Source: Paraburkholderia bryophila (GTDB lineage Bacteria; Pseudomonadota; Gammaproteobacteria; Burkholderiales; Burkholderiaceae). Taken from it: a stretch of 64,000 bases of DNA. Within the stretch, counting starts at the first letter, position 1. Every line of letters begins with the position of its first letter. The position numbers and the translations under genes are program-made. Under the pieces are notes generated by a model. The model saw nothing but the letters and a program-made list of their open reading frames with translations, was not told the DNA's origin and made no database searches. The stretch covers positions 1-64,000 of the forward strand of contig NZ_QLTK01000008.1 of the NCBI RefSeq assembly GCF_003269035.1, read 5' to 3'. Below are positions 35,768-47,553 of the stretch, piece after piece.

Positions 35768-36184
35768 ATGGTTCCTGCAAACAAAGACGAGGCCTTGGCC
35801 GAACTTGCGCAGCTTTGGGGCGACCGCCCCGAGGCGCAGGTAGGCCATGTCATTCTCGATTTGGTTGCCGAGAATCTCGACAGCAAATTCCTCCCGCTTT
35901 CAGCTTTCTTCGAAGCAACCAATAGTGTGCGGTCAGAGGATAAGCTTACCGTGCTGAACGTAATTCATCTGTTCTCGGGCGCTGGCTTCCAGCTTCTAAA
36001 GCTGCAGTTCGAATACATCGACGAGGATGAGGACGATGTAATCCTACTCGACGAAGACGAGGCAAAAGCCGCGACGGAGCGCAACATAAATCCAGTCACT
36101 GGAGAACCAGACAGCGAACTCCGCACTAAGCTGTTCATGTGCTTCGCGCCGTCAGATGTTGCCCGGAGGGCCCTTAGAAAATGA
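35768..36184 (+). CDS. Second gene of the unknown operon (138 residues)
   Basis: It starts MVPANKDEALAELAQLWG. The first 75 residues are helical (VGHVILDLVAENLDSKFL, LPLSAFFEATNSV, LTVLNVIHLFSGAGFQLLKL), in the manner of a small winged-helix or adaptor. A very acidic segment follows (EYIDEDEDDVILLDEDEA), then a short tail ending in FAPSDVARRALRK. No family recognised. Its TGA overlaps the ATG of the third gene (ATGA), so the two products are made together. The acidic segment could mimic DNA or neutralise a basic nuclease surface; this is speculation. Confidence 0.65.
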   Translation: MVPANKDEALAELAQLWGDRPEAQVGHVILDLVAENLDSKFLPLSAFFEATNSVRSEDKLTVLNVIHLFSGAGFQLLKLQFEYIDEDEDDVILLDEDEAKAATERNINPVTGEPDSELRTKLFMCFAPSDVARRALRK

Positions 36185-36939
36185 ATGGCCTGCCGAACGT
36201 ATCATTCGAAGATTTCATGTTGATGGTGAAGGACAATCCAGTGCATCGGAATATGGTCCGCCAGCACCTTGTCAAAACATACGACGAGTTTATTGAAATC
36301 TTCAGTGAGATATTGGATTACGCAATTACTCGGCTGGAAGAAAATCCTCAGCATCATCAGAATGACAACGAAGACGCTTTGACCGAAAAGCTTGTTACGT
36401 CACTGAAGATGGCTGGTTACGACGCCACACATGGAACTGCGGGTGGTGGCAGCAAGGACCTCACAGTTAAATGGAAGAATCCTCAATGGACTTGGATTGG
36501 GGAGGCGAAGAAGTACAAGAGTCTGAACGATGTCCGTGAGGGGTTCTTGCAGCTAACGACGCGGTATCGCACCGCGAATCCCCTGTACACACGAGGTGCC
36601 CTGATTGCTTACACCTTCCGCCCGAAAGCTGCCGCGCTGCTTAAGGAATGGATGGATGAAGCTGCGAACGTGGCCAAGGATAAGAATGTACTGCTGGATA
36701 ACTTTCGAGTCGAAGATTGCTCCCTTCGGCCTCAACTGGCCTACAACTCTTTTCATGACCATGTCGCCACCGGCCTGCCATGTCAAATTCGGCATATAGC
36801 GGTGGCTTTGTATCATCTTCCTAAAGATAAAAGCGGTCGCTCCGCAAAAAAGTACAAACAAAAGAACGACACCGGTCTTACCGACCCCAGCGACCCGTTG
36901 CAGCCCACACGAGTGGGTCGCAAAAAAGCATCCGTGTAA
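36181..36939 (+). CDS. Predicted PD-(D/E)XK nuclease, third gene of the unknown operon
   Basis: A 252-residue protein. The first 60 residues are helical (FIEIFSEILDYAITRLEEN). From 65 to 125 the sequence fits a restriction-endonuclease-like core: EDALTEKLVTSLKMAGYDAT with E69, GGGSKDLTVKW with D93, then WTWIGEAKKYKS with E108-A-K110 and a downstream EGFLQLTTRY with Q124. The remainder ends in a basic tail rich in K and R (SGRSAKKYKQK), suited for DNA binding. It is translationally coupled to the second gene. A restriction- or abortive-type defence enzyme is a reasonable inference. Confidence 0.7.
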   Translation: MNGLPNVSFEDFMLMVKDNPVHRNMVRQHLVKTYDEFIEIFSEILDYAITRLEENPQHHQNDNEDALTEKLVTSLKMAGYDATHGTAGGGSKDLTVKWKNPQWTWIGEAKKYKSLNDVREGFLQLTTRYRTANPLYTRGALIAYTFRPKAAALLKEWMDEAANVAKDKNVLLDNFRVEDCSLRPQLAYNSFHDHVATGLPCQIRHIAVALYHLPKDKSGRSAKKYKQKNDTGLTDPSDPLQPTRVGRKKASV

Positions 36940-37200
36940 CGAGGCAACATTTCCGCCGCGGCTATTCGAGCATCAGACCTACTATCGTACGCGGCAATCA
37001 CCGACGTGCCACCTCCAGCAGTTACTGCTGCGGGCCACGTCCTTATCGAGCTTGAGCACAACGCAGCGTGGTTGCGCCCCGGCTCGAAAGACCTAGGCTC
37101 GCAACAATCCAGCCTCTTCGACCCGCACCGCTCGAATTCCCAGCACTGCCAGGTGACGAGCGCGCTCGGTCTCCAAGGTACCCGTTAATTCGAGCTATCA

Positions 37201-37236
37201 AAGAAAAAGACCCATGAGTTTCTCAACTCATGGGTC
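37201..37236 (-). terminator. Rho-independent terminator after gyrB
   Basis: A perfect 12-bp stem (gacccatgagtt / aactcatgggtc, 37209-37220 with 37225-37236) with a TCTC loop. On the leftward strand it is followed by TTTTTCTT. It lies 37 bases after the gyrB stop and marks the border between the chromosomal core and the accessory island. Confidence 0.9.
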
Positions 37237-37273
37237 CCAGATTCTCAGGTTATGCGTTCAGCTACAAACAACA

Positions 37274-39793
<2,520 letters not shown>

Positions 39794-39804
39794 TCAAAAC
39801 ACCA

Positions 39805-39836
39805 TAAAAACGCCAAAGGGGCACTGCGCCCCTTGG
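39805..39836 (-). terminator. Probable terminator between dnaN and gyrB
   Basis: On the leftward strand ccaaggggc pairs with gcccctttgg (one bulged base, loop of four to five bases), followed by gTTTTTa. It lies just after the dnaN stop. It may terminate or attenuate, so that gyrB would have at least partly its own promoter. Confidence 0.75.
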
Positions 39837-39858
39837 TGTCTTCTCGGTATTGGACGCG

Positions 39859-40962
39859 TTAGATGCGCATCGGCATCACTACGTATTTGAACTCGTCGTT
39901 CTCGGGAATCGTGATCAACGCGCTGGAGCTGGCGTCGCCCAGGCTCACTTGCAACATGTCGACCTTCAGGTTCGCGAGCACGTCGAGCAGATACGTGACG
40001 TTGAACCCGATATCGACGCTGTCGCCGTCGTACGCGATTTCCAGTTCTTCCTGCGCCTCTTCCTGATCGGCGTTGGTCGACATGATCTTCAACTGGCCCG
40101 GCTCGATAATGCAGCGCACGCCCTTGAATTTGTCCGACGTCAGAATCGCGGCGCGTTGCAGCGAGCGCTGCAGTTCTTCACGGCCGATCAAAAACTGATT
40201 CTTGTGCGATTTCGGAATCACGCGCTGAAAGTCGGGGAATTTGCCTTCCACCAGTTTCGACACCAGTTCGACCTGGCCGAACGTGAACTTCACCTGCGTT
40301 TGCGCGATGTCGATCTTCAGCGTGTCGTCGATGTCTTCCAGCAGGCGCTGCAATTCCAGAATCGTCTTGCGCGGAATAATCACTTCCTGACGTGCGAACG
40401 TGCCCTCGATCTTCATCGACGAGAACGCCAGACGGTGACCGTCGGTTGCAACCGCCATCAACTGGTCGCCGTCCACCACCAGCAGCATGCCGTTCAGGTA
40501 GTAGCGAATGTCCTGCTGGGCCATCGAAAAATGGACCATGCCGAGCAACTGGCGGAACGTCTTCTGGGGAACCACGAGGTTCGCGCCGTAGTCTTTAGCT
40601 TGCGCGACCGTCGGGAATTCGTCTGCGGCGAGCGTTTGCAGCGCAAAGCGGCTCTTGCCGGATTGCACGGTCAAACGCTTGTCGTTCAGCGTGAGCGTGA
40701 CCTGCCCGTCGGGCATGGCGCGCAGAATGTCGAGGAGCTTTCTTGCTGCCACCGTGGTCGCCACCGAATCGCCGCCCACGCCGAAATCGGCACGCGTGGT
40801 GATCTGCAATTCGAGGTCGGTGGACAGGAACGACACGTCAGGGCCGTTCTTGGTAATCAGCAAATTGGCGAGGATCGGCAACGTATGGCGGCGTTCGACG
40901 ATGCCGCTCACGGTTTGCAGCGGCCTGAGGAGGTTATCGCGTTCGGTCTTGACCAGTTGCAT
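39859..40962 (-). CDS. dnaN: DNA polymerase III sliding clamp, beta subunit
   Basis: A 367-residue clamp, the normal length. The start is ATG 40962 (MQLVKTERDNLLRPLQTVSG), preceded by AAGGAAC; longer frames to 41046 add a non-family tail. Typical stretches are RRHTLPILANLLI, SRFALQTLAADEFP, the C-terminal ELEIAYDGDSVDIGFNVTYLLDVL, and the ending EFKYVVMPMRI with the VMPMRx clamp terminus. The clamp tethers the replicative polymerase. It lies between dnaA and gyrB, as usual. Confidence 0.97.
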   Translation of the reverse strand: MQLVKTERDNLLRPLQTVSGIVERRHTLPILANLLITKNGPDVSFLSTDLELQITTRADFGVGGDSVATTVAARKLLDILRAMPDGQVTLTLNDKRLTVQSGKSRFALQTLAADEFPTVAQAKDYGANLVVPQKTFRQLLGMVHFSMAQQDIRYYLNGMLLVVDGDQLMAVATDGHRLAFSSMKIEGTFARQEVIIPRKTILELQRLLEDIDDTLKIDIAQTQVKFTFGQVELVSKLVEGKFPDFQRVIPKSHKNQFLIGREELQRSLQRAAILTSDKFKGVRCIIEPGQLKIMSTNADQEEAQEELEIAYDGDSVDIGFNVTYLLDVLANLKVDMLQVSLGDASSSALITIPENDEFKYVVMPMRI

Positions 40963-41182
40963 AGAGTTCCTTCGTTGATATAACGGCCTGCGCGCCTTGC
41001 CAGGCAAGCGTTCCAGCTCACAGCCGTGGCCCTCCGCCGGCGCCACGCAGCACCTGCCACAGCGTGAAACCCGCCCGCGGCCGCCGGGCGGTTAAACCTG
41101 TATTGTGCCTGAAAACAGAACCGCCTCACTAAAATGGGGGCGAGTCTGGAAATAAACAGGTCGTTTTTCCCAGTCGACTTGC

Positions 41183-42784
41183 TTAACCCTTGAGCGTCTG
41201 CTCCAGCACGTGCAATTCGTGGTTCAGTTGCGCGTCAGTGCCGCGTTCGGCTGCGATCTTGCGCACCGCGTGCAGCACCGTGGTGTGGTCGCGCCCGCCG
41301 AACAGCTCGCCGATTTCCGGCAAGCTCTTCTGCGTCAACTCTTTCGCCAGATACATCGCAATCTGCCGCGGCCGCGCGATGTTCGCCGGACGCTTCTTCG
41401 AATACATGTCCGCGACCTTGATGCTGTAGAAGTCCGCGACCGTCTTCTGGATGTTTTCCACCGAAATCTGCCGGTTCTGTACCGTCAACAGGTCTTTCAG
41501 CGCTTCCTTGGTCAGTTCGATCGTGATTTCGCGGCCGTGGAACTTCGAATACGCGAGGATCTTGCGCAGCGCGCCTTCCAGTTCGCGCACGTTCGAGCGC
41601 AAGTGTTTCGCGACGAAAAACGCGACGTCCTCGTTCAGGCTCACGAACTCCGATTGCGCCTTGCGCATCAGAATCGCGACGCGCATTTCCAGCTCGGGCG
41701 GCTCGATCGCCACCGTCAGCCCGGAATCGAAGCGCGAGATCAAACGGTCGTCGATGCCCGAGATTTCCTTCGGATACGTGTCGCTGGTGATGATCACCTG
41801 CGCCTTGTTCGCGACCAGCGCCTCGAACGCGTAGAAGAATTCCTCTTGTGTGCGCGACTTGCCCGAGAAGAACTGAATGTCGTCGATCAGCAGCAGGTCG
41901 AGCGAGTGGTAGTAGCGCTTGAAATCGTCGAACGCCTTGCGCTGGTAAGCCTTCACCACGTCGGACACATACTGTTCCGCATGGATATAGCGAATCCGCG
42001 CGCCGGCCTTGTCCATCAGCAGCTGGTTGCCGATCGCGTGGATCAGGTGGGTCTTGCCGAGGCCGACGCCGCCATACAGGAACAGCGGGTTGTACGAGAT
42101 GCCGGGGTTGTCCGCGACCTGAATCGCCGCGGCGCGCGCCAACTGGTTGGCCTTACCGGTCACGAAGTTGTCGAAGGTCAGCACCGGGTTGAGCTTCGAG
42201 CGCTCGTACATCGAGTCGTTTTCGCCGTTGCCGTTCGAGCTCGCGCTCTGGCCCGGACGCCACGTGCGACGGGCGGCCGCGGCTTCGTTCGCGTCGAGGC
42301 TGGGCAGATCGAGGTCGGCGGCGTCTTCGGCGGCGGCGGAAGCCGCGCGCGCGTTCGCCTGTTGCTGCGCCGCGGCGTTCACCCCACCGGCGCGCGCGGC
42401 ATGCGCCGCTTGCACGGCGCCGACGGCCGCGTCCACTGCGGCGCCACCGCCGGCATGGCCGCCCATCGGCGCGGATGAGGATGACACGGTGCGAGTCGAA
42501 CCCGGCGACGACGTGGCCTGCGGCGCGCGCATGCCGGCTTTCGGGTCCAGAACAAATTGCACGTCGACCGGGGCTTGCCAGAAATCGCGGGCCATGTCTG
42601 CGATGCGGCCGGAGAACTGGCTCTTGACCCAGTCGAGTTTGAAACGGTTCGGCGCGGCGATGCTAAGCGTGTTCGCAGCGGCGTCGAAGGCGACCGGGGC
42701 CAACGGTTTGATCCACGTCACGAACTGCTGGGGCGTAAGCTCACGCTCCAGCAATGCGGAACAGTGTTGCCAGAAATCGTTCAT
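41183..42784 (-). CDS. dnaA: Chromosomal replication initiator protein
   Basis: A 533-residue DnaA from ATG 42784 ([21 protein letters not shown]). Domain I covers about 1-90; domain II is a long alanine-rich linker to about 195, typical of Burkholderia. The AAA+ domain has [20 protein letters not shown] and [13 protein letters not shown]. Domain IV at the end has the DnaA-box-binding signature with [15 protein letters not shown]. Upstream frames to 42964 are not family-like. It initiates replication and probably autoregulates through the DnaA box 200 bases upstream. Confidence 0.98.
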   Translation of the reverse strand: MNDFWQHCSALLERELTPQQFVTWIKPLAPVAFDAAANTLSIAAPNRFKLDWVKSQFSGRIADMARDFWQAPVDVQFVLDPKAGMRAPQATSSPGSTRTVSSSSAPMGGHAGGGAAVDAAVGAVQAAHAARAGGVNAAAQQQANARAASAAAEDAADLDLPSLDANEAAAARRTWRPGQSASSNGNGENDSMYERSKLNPVLTFDNFVTGKANQLARAAAIQVADNPGISYNPLFLYGGVGLGKTHLIHAIGNQLLMDKAGARIRYIHAEQYVSDVVKAYQRKAFDDFKRYYHSLDLLLIDDIQFFSGKSRTQEEFFYAFEALVANKAQVIITSDTYPKEISGIDDRLISRFDSGLTVAIEPPELEMRVAILMRKAQSEFVSLNEDVAFFVAKHLRSNVRELEGALRKILAYSKFHGREITIELTKEALKDLLTVQNRQISVENIQKTVADFYSIKVADMYSKKRPANIARPRQIAMYLAKELTQKSLPEIGELFGGRDHTTVLHAVRKIAAERGTDAQLNHELHVLEQTLKG

Positions 42785-43175
42785 CGAGTTGCTGTCGTTA
42801 TGGTGTGCACGGCGGTCGCCGCTGCCCCTGTCGCGTGCGCGCAACAAGGCCCTGAGCAGCCAGGCGTAACGGCTCCAGGCGCTTGTGCCACAAGGGTTTG
42901 CGGGGCAAGCGAGCCGGAGCGGCGTGCAGGATTTTTGGGAAGTAAGGCGAGATTCTAACGCCAAATGCCACCCGAAAGGGAGTTATCCACAGGGACGGAT
43001 CATCGGTCCGAGCCGGCGTCGTCGCAGGCTAGGGAGCGCTAAACTATTGACGGCCAACAGAAAACCGGTTTAAATAGCGGGTTCCGCGAAAACCAATTCT
43101 GTAAACCTCCGGCCATTGCCGCTTCAGCGATGATCGTGCGGTTATTTTTCGATCAGTCGATCAAGTGAGAGCAAC
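42785..43175. other. dnaA-rpmH intergenic region, candidate oriC
   Basis: This 391-bp gap separates leftward dnaA and rightward rpmH, so it contains both promoters. It holds one perfect DnaA box at 42983-42991 and a small AT-rich part (43040-43160, with CTATTGACGG, TTTAAATAGCGG and GGTTATTTTTCG). I find only one exact box, so this may be the autoregulatory region with the working origin here or close by. Gene order makes it the most likely origin region in the window. Confidence 0.45.
42983..42991 (+). promoter_or_regulatory. DnaA box TTATCCACA
   Basis: An exact match to the strict DnaA-box consensus, about 200 bases upstream of dnaA. It could serve in origin function, in dnaA autoregulation, or both. 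Confidence 0.85.
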
Positions 43176-43310
43176 ATGAAACGTACTTACCAACCTTCCG
43201 TTACCCGTCGCAAGCGCACCCACGGCTTCCGCGTTCGCATGAAGACCGCAGGTGGCCGCAAGGTCATCAACGCACGTCGCGCGAAGGGCCGCAAGCGCCT
43301 CGCCATCTAA
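43176..43310 (+). CDS. rpmH: 50S ribosomal protein L34
   Basis: A 44-residue protein with the complete family sequence: [20 protein letters not shown] at the start and [18 protein letters not shown] at the end. It belongs to the large ribosomal subunit and binds 23S rRNA. AGTGAGAG six bases before the ATG acts as ribosome site. It heads the rpmH-rnpA-yidD-yidC set, divergent from dnaA. Confidence 0.98.
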
Positions 43311-43312
43311 GG

Positions 43313-43825
43313 TTGGCGAGCGGATTGCACGCTCTGTCTGTGCCAACTGGCGAAGTCCGCGGCAATGCGGGAACGGTCGGAGCGACGCAACTGGGCTCGA
43401 TTCCGTTGCGAGCGCAAGCCGCCTTCCCCAAAGCCGCAAGGCTACTGAAAACGGATGAATTTTCATCCGTTTTTCGTTTGCGCCCGTGGCGCCGCACCGC
43501 GCACTTCGTGGTGTACGGCCGGCCCACCGGCAACGACGCTCGCCTAGGCCTCGTGATCGGCAAGAAGTACGCGCCGCGCGCGGCCACGCGTAATCTGGTA
43601 CGCCGAATCGCGCGGGAAGCCTTCCGGCTGCGTCGCGCGGAATTTGGCGGTTGGGATGTGCTGCTGCGCTTGCACACGCGCTTCGACAAGAAAGCTTTGC
43701 CGAGCGCTTCGTCGCCGCCGTTGAGGGCGTTGTGCCGCAGCGAAATCGAGGCGTTGCTCGACAAGGCAGCGCGCGAAATTGTCCGTCGACAGGCGCCGCC
43801 CGCGGAAGCGCCCCAAACGGAATGA
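43313..43825 (+). CDS. rnpA: Ribonuclease P protein component
   Basis: RnpA binds the RNase P RNA and helps mature tRNA 5' ends. Recognisable parts are [49 protein letters not shown] (containing the RNR-type signature) and [15 protein letters not shown]. The open frame from TTG 43313 gives 170 residues, longer than the usual 120-150; GTG 43340 or TTG 43406 may be the true start. The first possible start lies 2 bases after rpmH, so translational coupling is likely. Confidence 0.93.
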   Translation: MASGLHALSVPTGEVRGNAGTVGATQLGSIPLRAQAAFPKAARLLKTDEFSSVFRLRPWRRTAHFVVYGRPTGNDARLGLVIGKKYAPRAATRNLVRRIAREAFRLRRAEFGGWDVLLRLHTRFDKKALPSASSPPLRALCRSEIEALLDKAAREIVRRQAPPAEAPQTE

Positions 43826-43929
43826 CGCTCAAGTGACCGCCCGTTGCGCCGCTTTGCGGCTCCCGCAGCCCTGCTGCGCGGGCATCACCCGGACCTCCAC
43901 GTTGCGCGGCGCTGTTAGCCGCACCAGCC

Positions 43930-44160
43930 ATGCAAACGGTACTCTTCGCTTTATTGCGTTTCTACAAGGTTGCCGTGAGCCCAATGCTCGGCAACCGGTG
44001 CCGTTTTTACCCTTCCTGCTCTGATTACGCGCGCGAAGCAATCCAGTATCATGGCGCCGCGCGCGGGACTTATCTCGCCGCCAGGCGTATTTGCCGTTGC
44101 CATCCGTTTTCCGCGGGCGGCATCGATCTCGTCCCGCCTCCCACTTCTGAAAAGCGCTGA
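43930..44160 (+). CDS. yidD: Membrane protein insertion efficiency factor YidD
   Basis: A 76-residue protein with the family core [31 protein letters not shown] followed by [19 protein letters not shown]. The cysteines and the PSCSDYA motif are characteristic. It is a small membrane-associated helper in the insertion of inner-membrane proteins and is encoded directly before yidC, as in most proteobacteria. Confidence 0.95.
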   Translation: MQTVLFALLRFYKVAVSPMLGNRCRFYPSCSDYAREAIQYHGAARGTYLAARRICRCHPFSAGGIDLVPPPTSEKR

Positions 44161-44190
44161 CGCGCCGTTCCATCGACACTGAGACAACGC

Positions 44191-45849
44191 ATGGATATCA
44201 AACGCACCGTCCTATGGGTCATCTTTTTCATGTCAGCGGTCATGCTGTTCGACAACTGGCAACGCGACCACGGACGCCCGTCGATGTTCTTCCCGAGCCA
44301 GACGCCGACGCACACCGTCGGTAGCGCCGAACCGGGAACCACGACGCCGGGAACCCAGCCCGCCGATCTGCCGGCCACGAACGCAGCTGCTCCGGGCAAC
44401 GCGCCGGCCGCCGCGCAATCGCAACTGATCAAGTTCAGCACCGACGTCTATAACGGCGAGATCGACACCCGCGGCGGCACGCTGTCGAAGCTGTCGCTCG
44501 TGAAGCAAGGCGACGGCAAGACGCCGGATCTGGTGATCACGCTGTTCGACCGCACCGCGAACCATACGTATCTGGCGCGCACGGGTCTGCTCGGCGGCGA
44601 TTTCCCGAACCACAACGACATTTACACGCCGTTGCCGAACCAGCCGCACGATCTGACGGGCGACGAAAAATCGTTCCAGCTCAGCTTCGAATCGCCGGTG
44701 AAGGGTGGCGTGAAGGTCATCAAGACCTACACGTTCACGCGTGGCAGCTATGTGATCGGCGTCGACACGAAGATCCAGAACGTCGGCACCGCGCCGGTGA
44801 CGCCGTCGGTCTACATGGAACTGGTGCGTGACGACCAGCCGGTGGAAACGCCGCGCTTCTCGCACACGTTCATCGGGCCGGCTGTTTACACCGACCAGCA
44901 TCACTTCCAGAAGATGACGTTCAGCGACATCGACAAGAACAAGCAGGATTACGCGACCGCGGCCGACAACGGCTGGATCGCGATGGTCCAGCACTACTTC
45001 GCGTCGGCCTGGATTCCTCAGCAGGGCGTGAAGCGCGACATCTACGTCGAGAAGATCGATCCGGCGCTGTATCGCGTCGGCGTGAAGGAACCGGTGGCCA
45101 CGATTGCCCCGGGCCAAACGGTCGATGTATCCGCGAAGCTGTTCGCCGGTCCGGAAGAAGAGCGCATGCTCGAAGGCATCGCGCCGGGCCTGGAACTGGT
45201 GAAGGACTACGGCTGGGTCACGATCATCGCGAAGCCGCTGTTCTGGCTGCTCGAGAAGATCCACAGCTATGTCGGCAACTGGGGCTGGTCGATCGTGCTG
45301 CTCACGCTGCTGATCAAGGCGGTGTTCTTCCCGCTGTCGGCCGCGAGCTACAAGTCGATGGCGCGCATGAAAGCGATCACGCCGCGCATGCAAGCGCTGC
45401 GCGAACGCTTCAAGGGCGATCCGCAGAAGATGAACTCGGCGCTGATGGAGTTGTACAAGACCGAGAAGGTCAATCCGTTCGGCGGCTGTCTGCCGGTCGT
45501 GATTCAGATTCCGGTGTTCATCTCGTTGTACTGGGTGCTGCTGTCGTCGGTGGAAATGCGCGGCGCGCCGTGGATTCTGTGGATTCACGATCTGTCGCAA
45601 CAGGACCCGTTTTTCATTCTGCCGGTGCTGATGGCCGTCTCGATGTTCCTGCAGACGCGTCTGAACCCGACGCCGCCGGACCCGGTTCAAGCCAAGATGA
45701 TGATGTTCATGCCGATCGCGTTCTCGGTCATGTTCTTCTTCTTCCCGGCGGGTCTGGTGCTGTATTACGTCGTGAATAACGTGTTGTCGATCGCCCAGCA
45801 GTACTACATCACGCGGATGATGGGTCAGTCGAAGACGAAAGCGGCCTGA
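44191..45849 (+). CDS. yidC: Membrane protein insertase YidC
   Basis: A 552-residue insertase. It begins [20 protein letters not shown], the first membrane helix. The periplasmic beta-domain runs to about 340 and has a Pro/Thr/Ala-rich early linker. The conserved five-helix core includes [60 protein letters not shown] and [17 protein letters not shown]. It folds and inserts membrane proteins alone or with Sec. It is last in the rpmH set, followed by a strong terminator. Confidence 0.98.
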   Translation: MDIKRTVLWVIFFMSAVMLFDNWQRDHGRPSMFFPSQTPTHTVGSAEPGTTTPGTQPADLPATNAAAPGNAPAAAQSQLIKFSTDVYNGEIDTRGGTLSKLSLVKQGDGKTPDLVITLFDRTANHTYLARTGLLGGDFPNHNDIYTPLPNQPHDLTGDEKSFQLSFESPVKGGVKVIKTYTFTRGSYVIGVDTKIQNVGTAPVTPSVYMELVRDDQPVETPRFSHTFIGPAVYTDQHHFQKMTFSDIDKNKQDYATAADNGWIAMVQHYFASAWIPQQGVKRDIYVEKIDPALYRVGVKEPVATIAPGQTVDVSAKLFAGPEEERMLEGIAPGLELVKDYGWVTIIAKPLFWLLEKIHSYVGNWGWSIVLLTLLIKAVFFPLSAASYKSMARMKAITPRMQALRERFKGDPQKMNSALMELYKTEKVNPFGGCLPVVIQIPVFISLYWVLLSSVEMRGAPWILWIHDLSQQDPFFILPVLMAVSMFLQTRLNPTPPDPVQAKMMMFMPIAFSVMFFFFPAGLVLYYVVNNVLSIAQQYYITRMMGQSKTKAA

Positions 45850-45966
45850 GATCGGGTCTGACAATGGCGAGCAGAGCAGTCATGCGCTCGCTGTCGGCAA
45901 GACCGATTCACGTCGACGCCAACTGATCGCGGTACTGAAAACCGCTGCAGCGCGTAAAAAAAGAAA

Positions 45967-45997
45967 AGCCGCCCGGTGCAAACCGGGCGGCTTTTTT
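45967..45997 (+). terminator. Rho-independent terminator after yidC
   Basis: An 11-bp stem agccgcccggt / accgggcggct with a GCAA tetraloop, followed by a run of T on the + strand and preceded by a run of A, so it can act in both directions. It separates yidC from the convergent regulator gene. Confidence 0.92.
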
Positions 45998-46037
45998 CAT
46001 GCTTGGCGCGGCAAAGTTCGGCCGGCAAACGTCGCCG

Positions 46038-46445
46038 CTATTCTCCTGCCGCATCCTCGCCGTAAAAACGCACGATCATCTCCTCCACGAGGAACCGGTC
46101 TTTCGGCGTAAGCGACTCGATCTTCGACGCCAACTCGATCGTTTCAGGCGAAGGCGGATACTTCTCACCCCGCGCGAGCGGCCTGGCATTCGCGCCCGGC
46201 GCCGGGCCGTAATGAAGCCAATGCTCTTTCACGTTCAACCATTCGGCCAGCATGCGCAGTTTGTCCGGCTTCGGAATCGTGGTGCCCGATAGCCACTTGT
46301 GAGCGGCTTGCGTCGTAACCGGACGCTCCCCGTGATAACGAAGATTAAACTGCTCGGCGAGCTTGGTCCCGCCGCGGATTTTCAGCGGTTCTAGCAGGTC
46401 ACGCAGCCTCTTGGCAAAGGCCGCTTTCTCTTGTTTGGTCGGCAT
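46038..46445 (-). CDS. Small helix-turn-helix regulator, copy 1
   Basis: A 135-residue protein. Residues 1-75 hold a helix-turn-helix of XRE/Cro type (GGTKLAEQFNLRY, TTQAAHKWLSGTTIPKPDKLRMLAEWL), followed by VKEHWLHYGP. The C-terminal part has TIELASKIESLTPKDRFLVEEMIVRFYG. A near-identical gene lies about 310 bases upstream. Both have AGATAA-type boxes upstream, suggesting autoregulation or cross-control. Prophage-type repressors with this layout are known in Burkholderia. Its targets are not visible. Confidence 0.85.
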   Translation of the reverse strand: MPTKQEKAAFAKRLRDLLEPLKIRGGTKLAEQFNLRYHGERPVTTQAAHKWLSGTTIPKPDKLRMLAEWLNVKEHWLHYGPAPGANARPLARGEKYPPSPETIELASKIESLTPKDRFLVEEMIVRFYGEDAAGE

Positions 46446-46451
46446 GGGCCA

Positions 46452-46692
46452 GATTGTGCAATTCAGCGTCTAACCAGTTGACAACCATATGGGCTATGAT
46501 TTAGCGTATTTGAGCTAGATTTAGCTTGTATCCCGCGCCACACAGGCCGCTTCACCGAATGCGAAATTTTTGATTTTTCTTTATGTGGCGGGCGCAGCAG
46601 CGGCGCTACGGTTGTAGAAGTCTTAATTTGTCTCAAGAATCGCAGTAACAATCCTAGCTTAGTTGAGATAAATCCGAATCGCTGAGATAAAG
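46452..46692. promoter_or_regulatory. Upstream region of regulator copy 1 with repeated boxes
   Basis: It contains TTGTGCAATTCAGCG and GTTGACAACC next to the gene, GAGCTAGATTTAGCTTG at about 46512-46528, then AGTTGAGATAAAT at 46661 and GCTGAGATAAAG at 46681. Matching elements occur in the same order upstream of copy 2. The GAGATAA element is a candidate operator. About 300 bases here have no other gene. Confidence 0.55.
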
Positions 46693-46751
46693 CGGCGCCT
46701 CAGGCCAAAAGCAGGGAGAGACGAGCCACTACACTCGCACCCTGCCGCGCG

Positions 46752-47168
46752 CTACGTCCCACTCTCACCCTCTTCCGCCTCTTCTCCGTAAAACCGCACG
46801 ATCATCTCCTCGACCAGAAATCGATCCTTCGGATTCAGCGCGCCGATCTTCGAAGCCAGCTCGATGATTTCGGGCGACGGCGGATACTTCTCCTCGCGTG
46901 CGAGCGGCTTCGCGGCCATACCTGGCGACGGTCCATAGCGAAGCCAATGTTCGGTCACCAGCAGCCACTCGGCTAACGTGCGCAATTTGTCGGGCATCGG
47001 AATGGTGGTGCCCGAGTGCCACTTATGCGCGGTTTGCGGCGTCACGGGTTCGCCACGATAGTGTTTGTTGAATTCCTTGGCGAGCCTGGTCCCACCGCGA
47101 ATCTTGAGCGGTTCCAGCAGGCCCTTCAGTCTCTTGGCGAAGGCGGCTTTTTCTTGTTTGGTCGGCAT
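46752..47168 (-). CDS. Small helix-turn-helix regulator, copy 2
   Basis: A 138-residue paralogue of the neighbour. It starts with the same MPTKQEKAAFAKRL and shares LLEPLKIRGGT, AHKW.SGTTIP.PDKLR.LAEWL and NPKDRFLVEEMIVRFYGE. ATG 47168 matches the start of copy 1; the frame reaching 47207 is only an upstream extension. Differences are scattered, so the duplication is not very recent, and both copies remain intact. It may bind the same operators. Confidence 0.85.
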   Translation of the reverse strand: MPTKQEKAAFAKRLKGLLEPLKIRGGTRLAKEFNKHYRGEPVTPQTAHKWHSGTTIPMPDKLRTLAEWLLVTEHWLRYGPSPGMAAKPLAREEKYPPSPEIIELASKIGALNPKDRFLVEEMIVRFYGEEAEEGESGT

Positions 47169-47174
47169 GCGCCG

Positions 47175-47403
47175 GATTGTGCAATTCGGCGTCCATTCTG
47201 TTGACAACCCGGCGGGCTATGACGTGGCGTAATTGAGATAAATTTAGCTTGTCTCCCGCTAGGCGCAACGCGTTTCATCGATTTCAATTTTTTCGATCTT
47301 TTCCTTACTGGATGGACCTTCAGGCGATCCGGCCAGCCTATGCGCTCCTAATTATTCTCATAACCGAGCGCCACATTCCTAGCCTAATTGAGATAAGTCT
47401 AGG
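47175..47403. promoter_or_regulatory. Upstream region of regulator copy 2 with matching boxes
   Basis: It has TTGTGCAATTCGGCG, GTTGACAACC, TAATTGAGATAAATTTAGCTTG at about 47230, and CCTAATTGAGATAAGTCTAGG near 47383-47403. The order and spacing parallel the region before copy 1, so the duplicated unit included the whole control region of roughly 700 bp. Confidence 0.55.
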
Positions 47404-47553
47404 TCGACGGGGTAAAGTGATCGATGCCGCGCGCCACTTTAGCGGCAAGCCACCCGTCTCAAACGCCGGCAAACGCTCGCGTTACAATGCCTCGCGCCGC
47501 GGCGGCCAGCGCTATACCGCGCCGCCCTTCCCCCGTTTTCTGCCCGACACCCC

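Noticed and set aside
37209..37236. Inverted repeat as a possible transposon end at the island border
   Set aside because: Its perfect stem, short loop and following T-run on the gyrB strand identify a terminator; no transposase or second copy is present.
41090..41110. GC-rich hairpin between dnaA and dnaN as terminator
   Set aside because: The inverted GC run has only three T residues after it on the leftward strand, so it is not a convincing terminator.
44233..45864. 543-codon open frame opposite yidC
   Set aside because: Arginine- and histidine-rich antisense translation; yidC is certain on the + strand.
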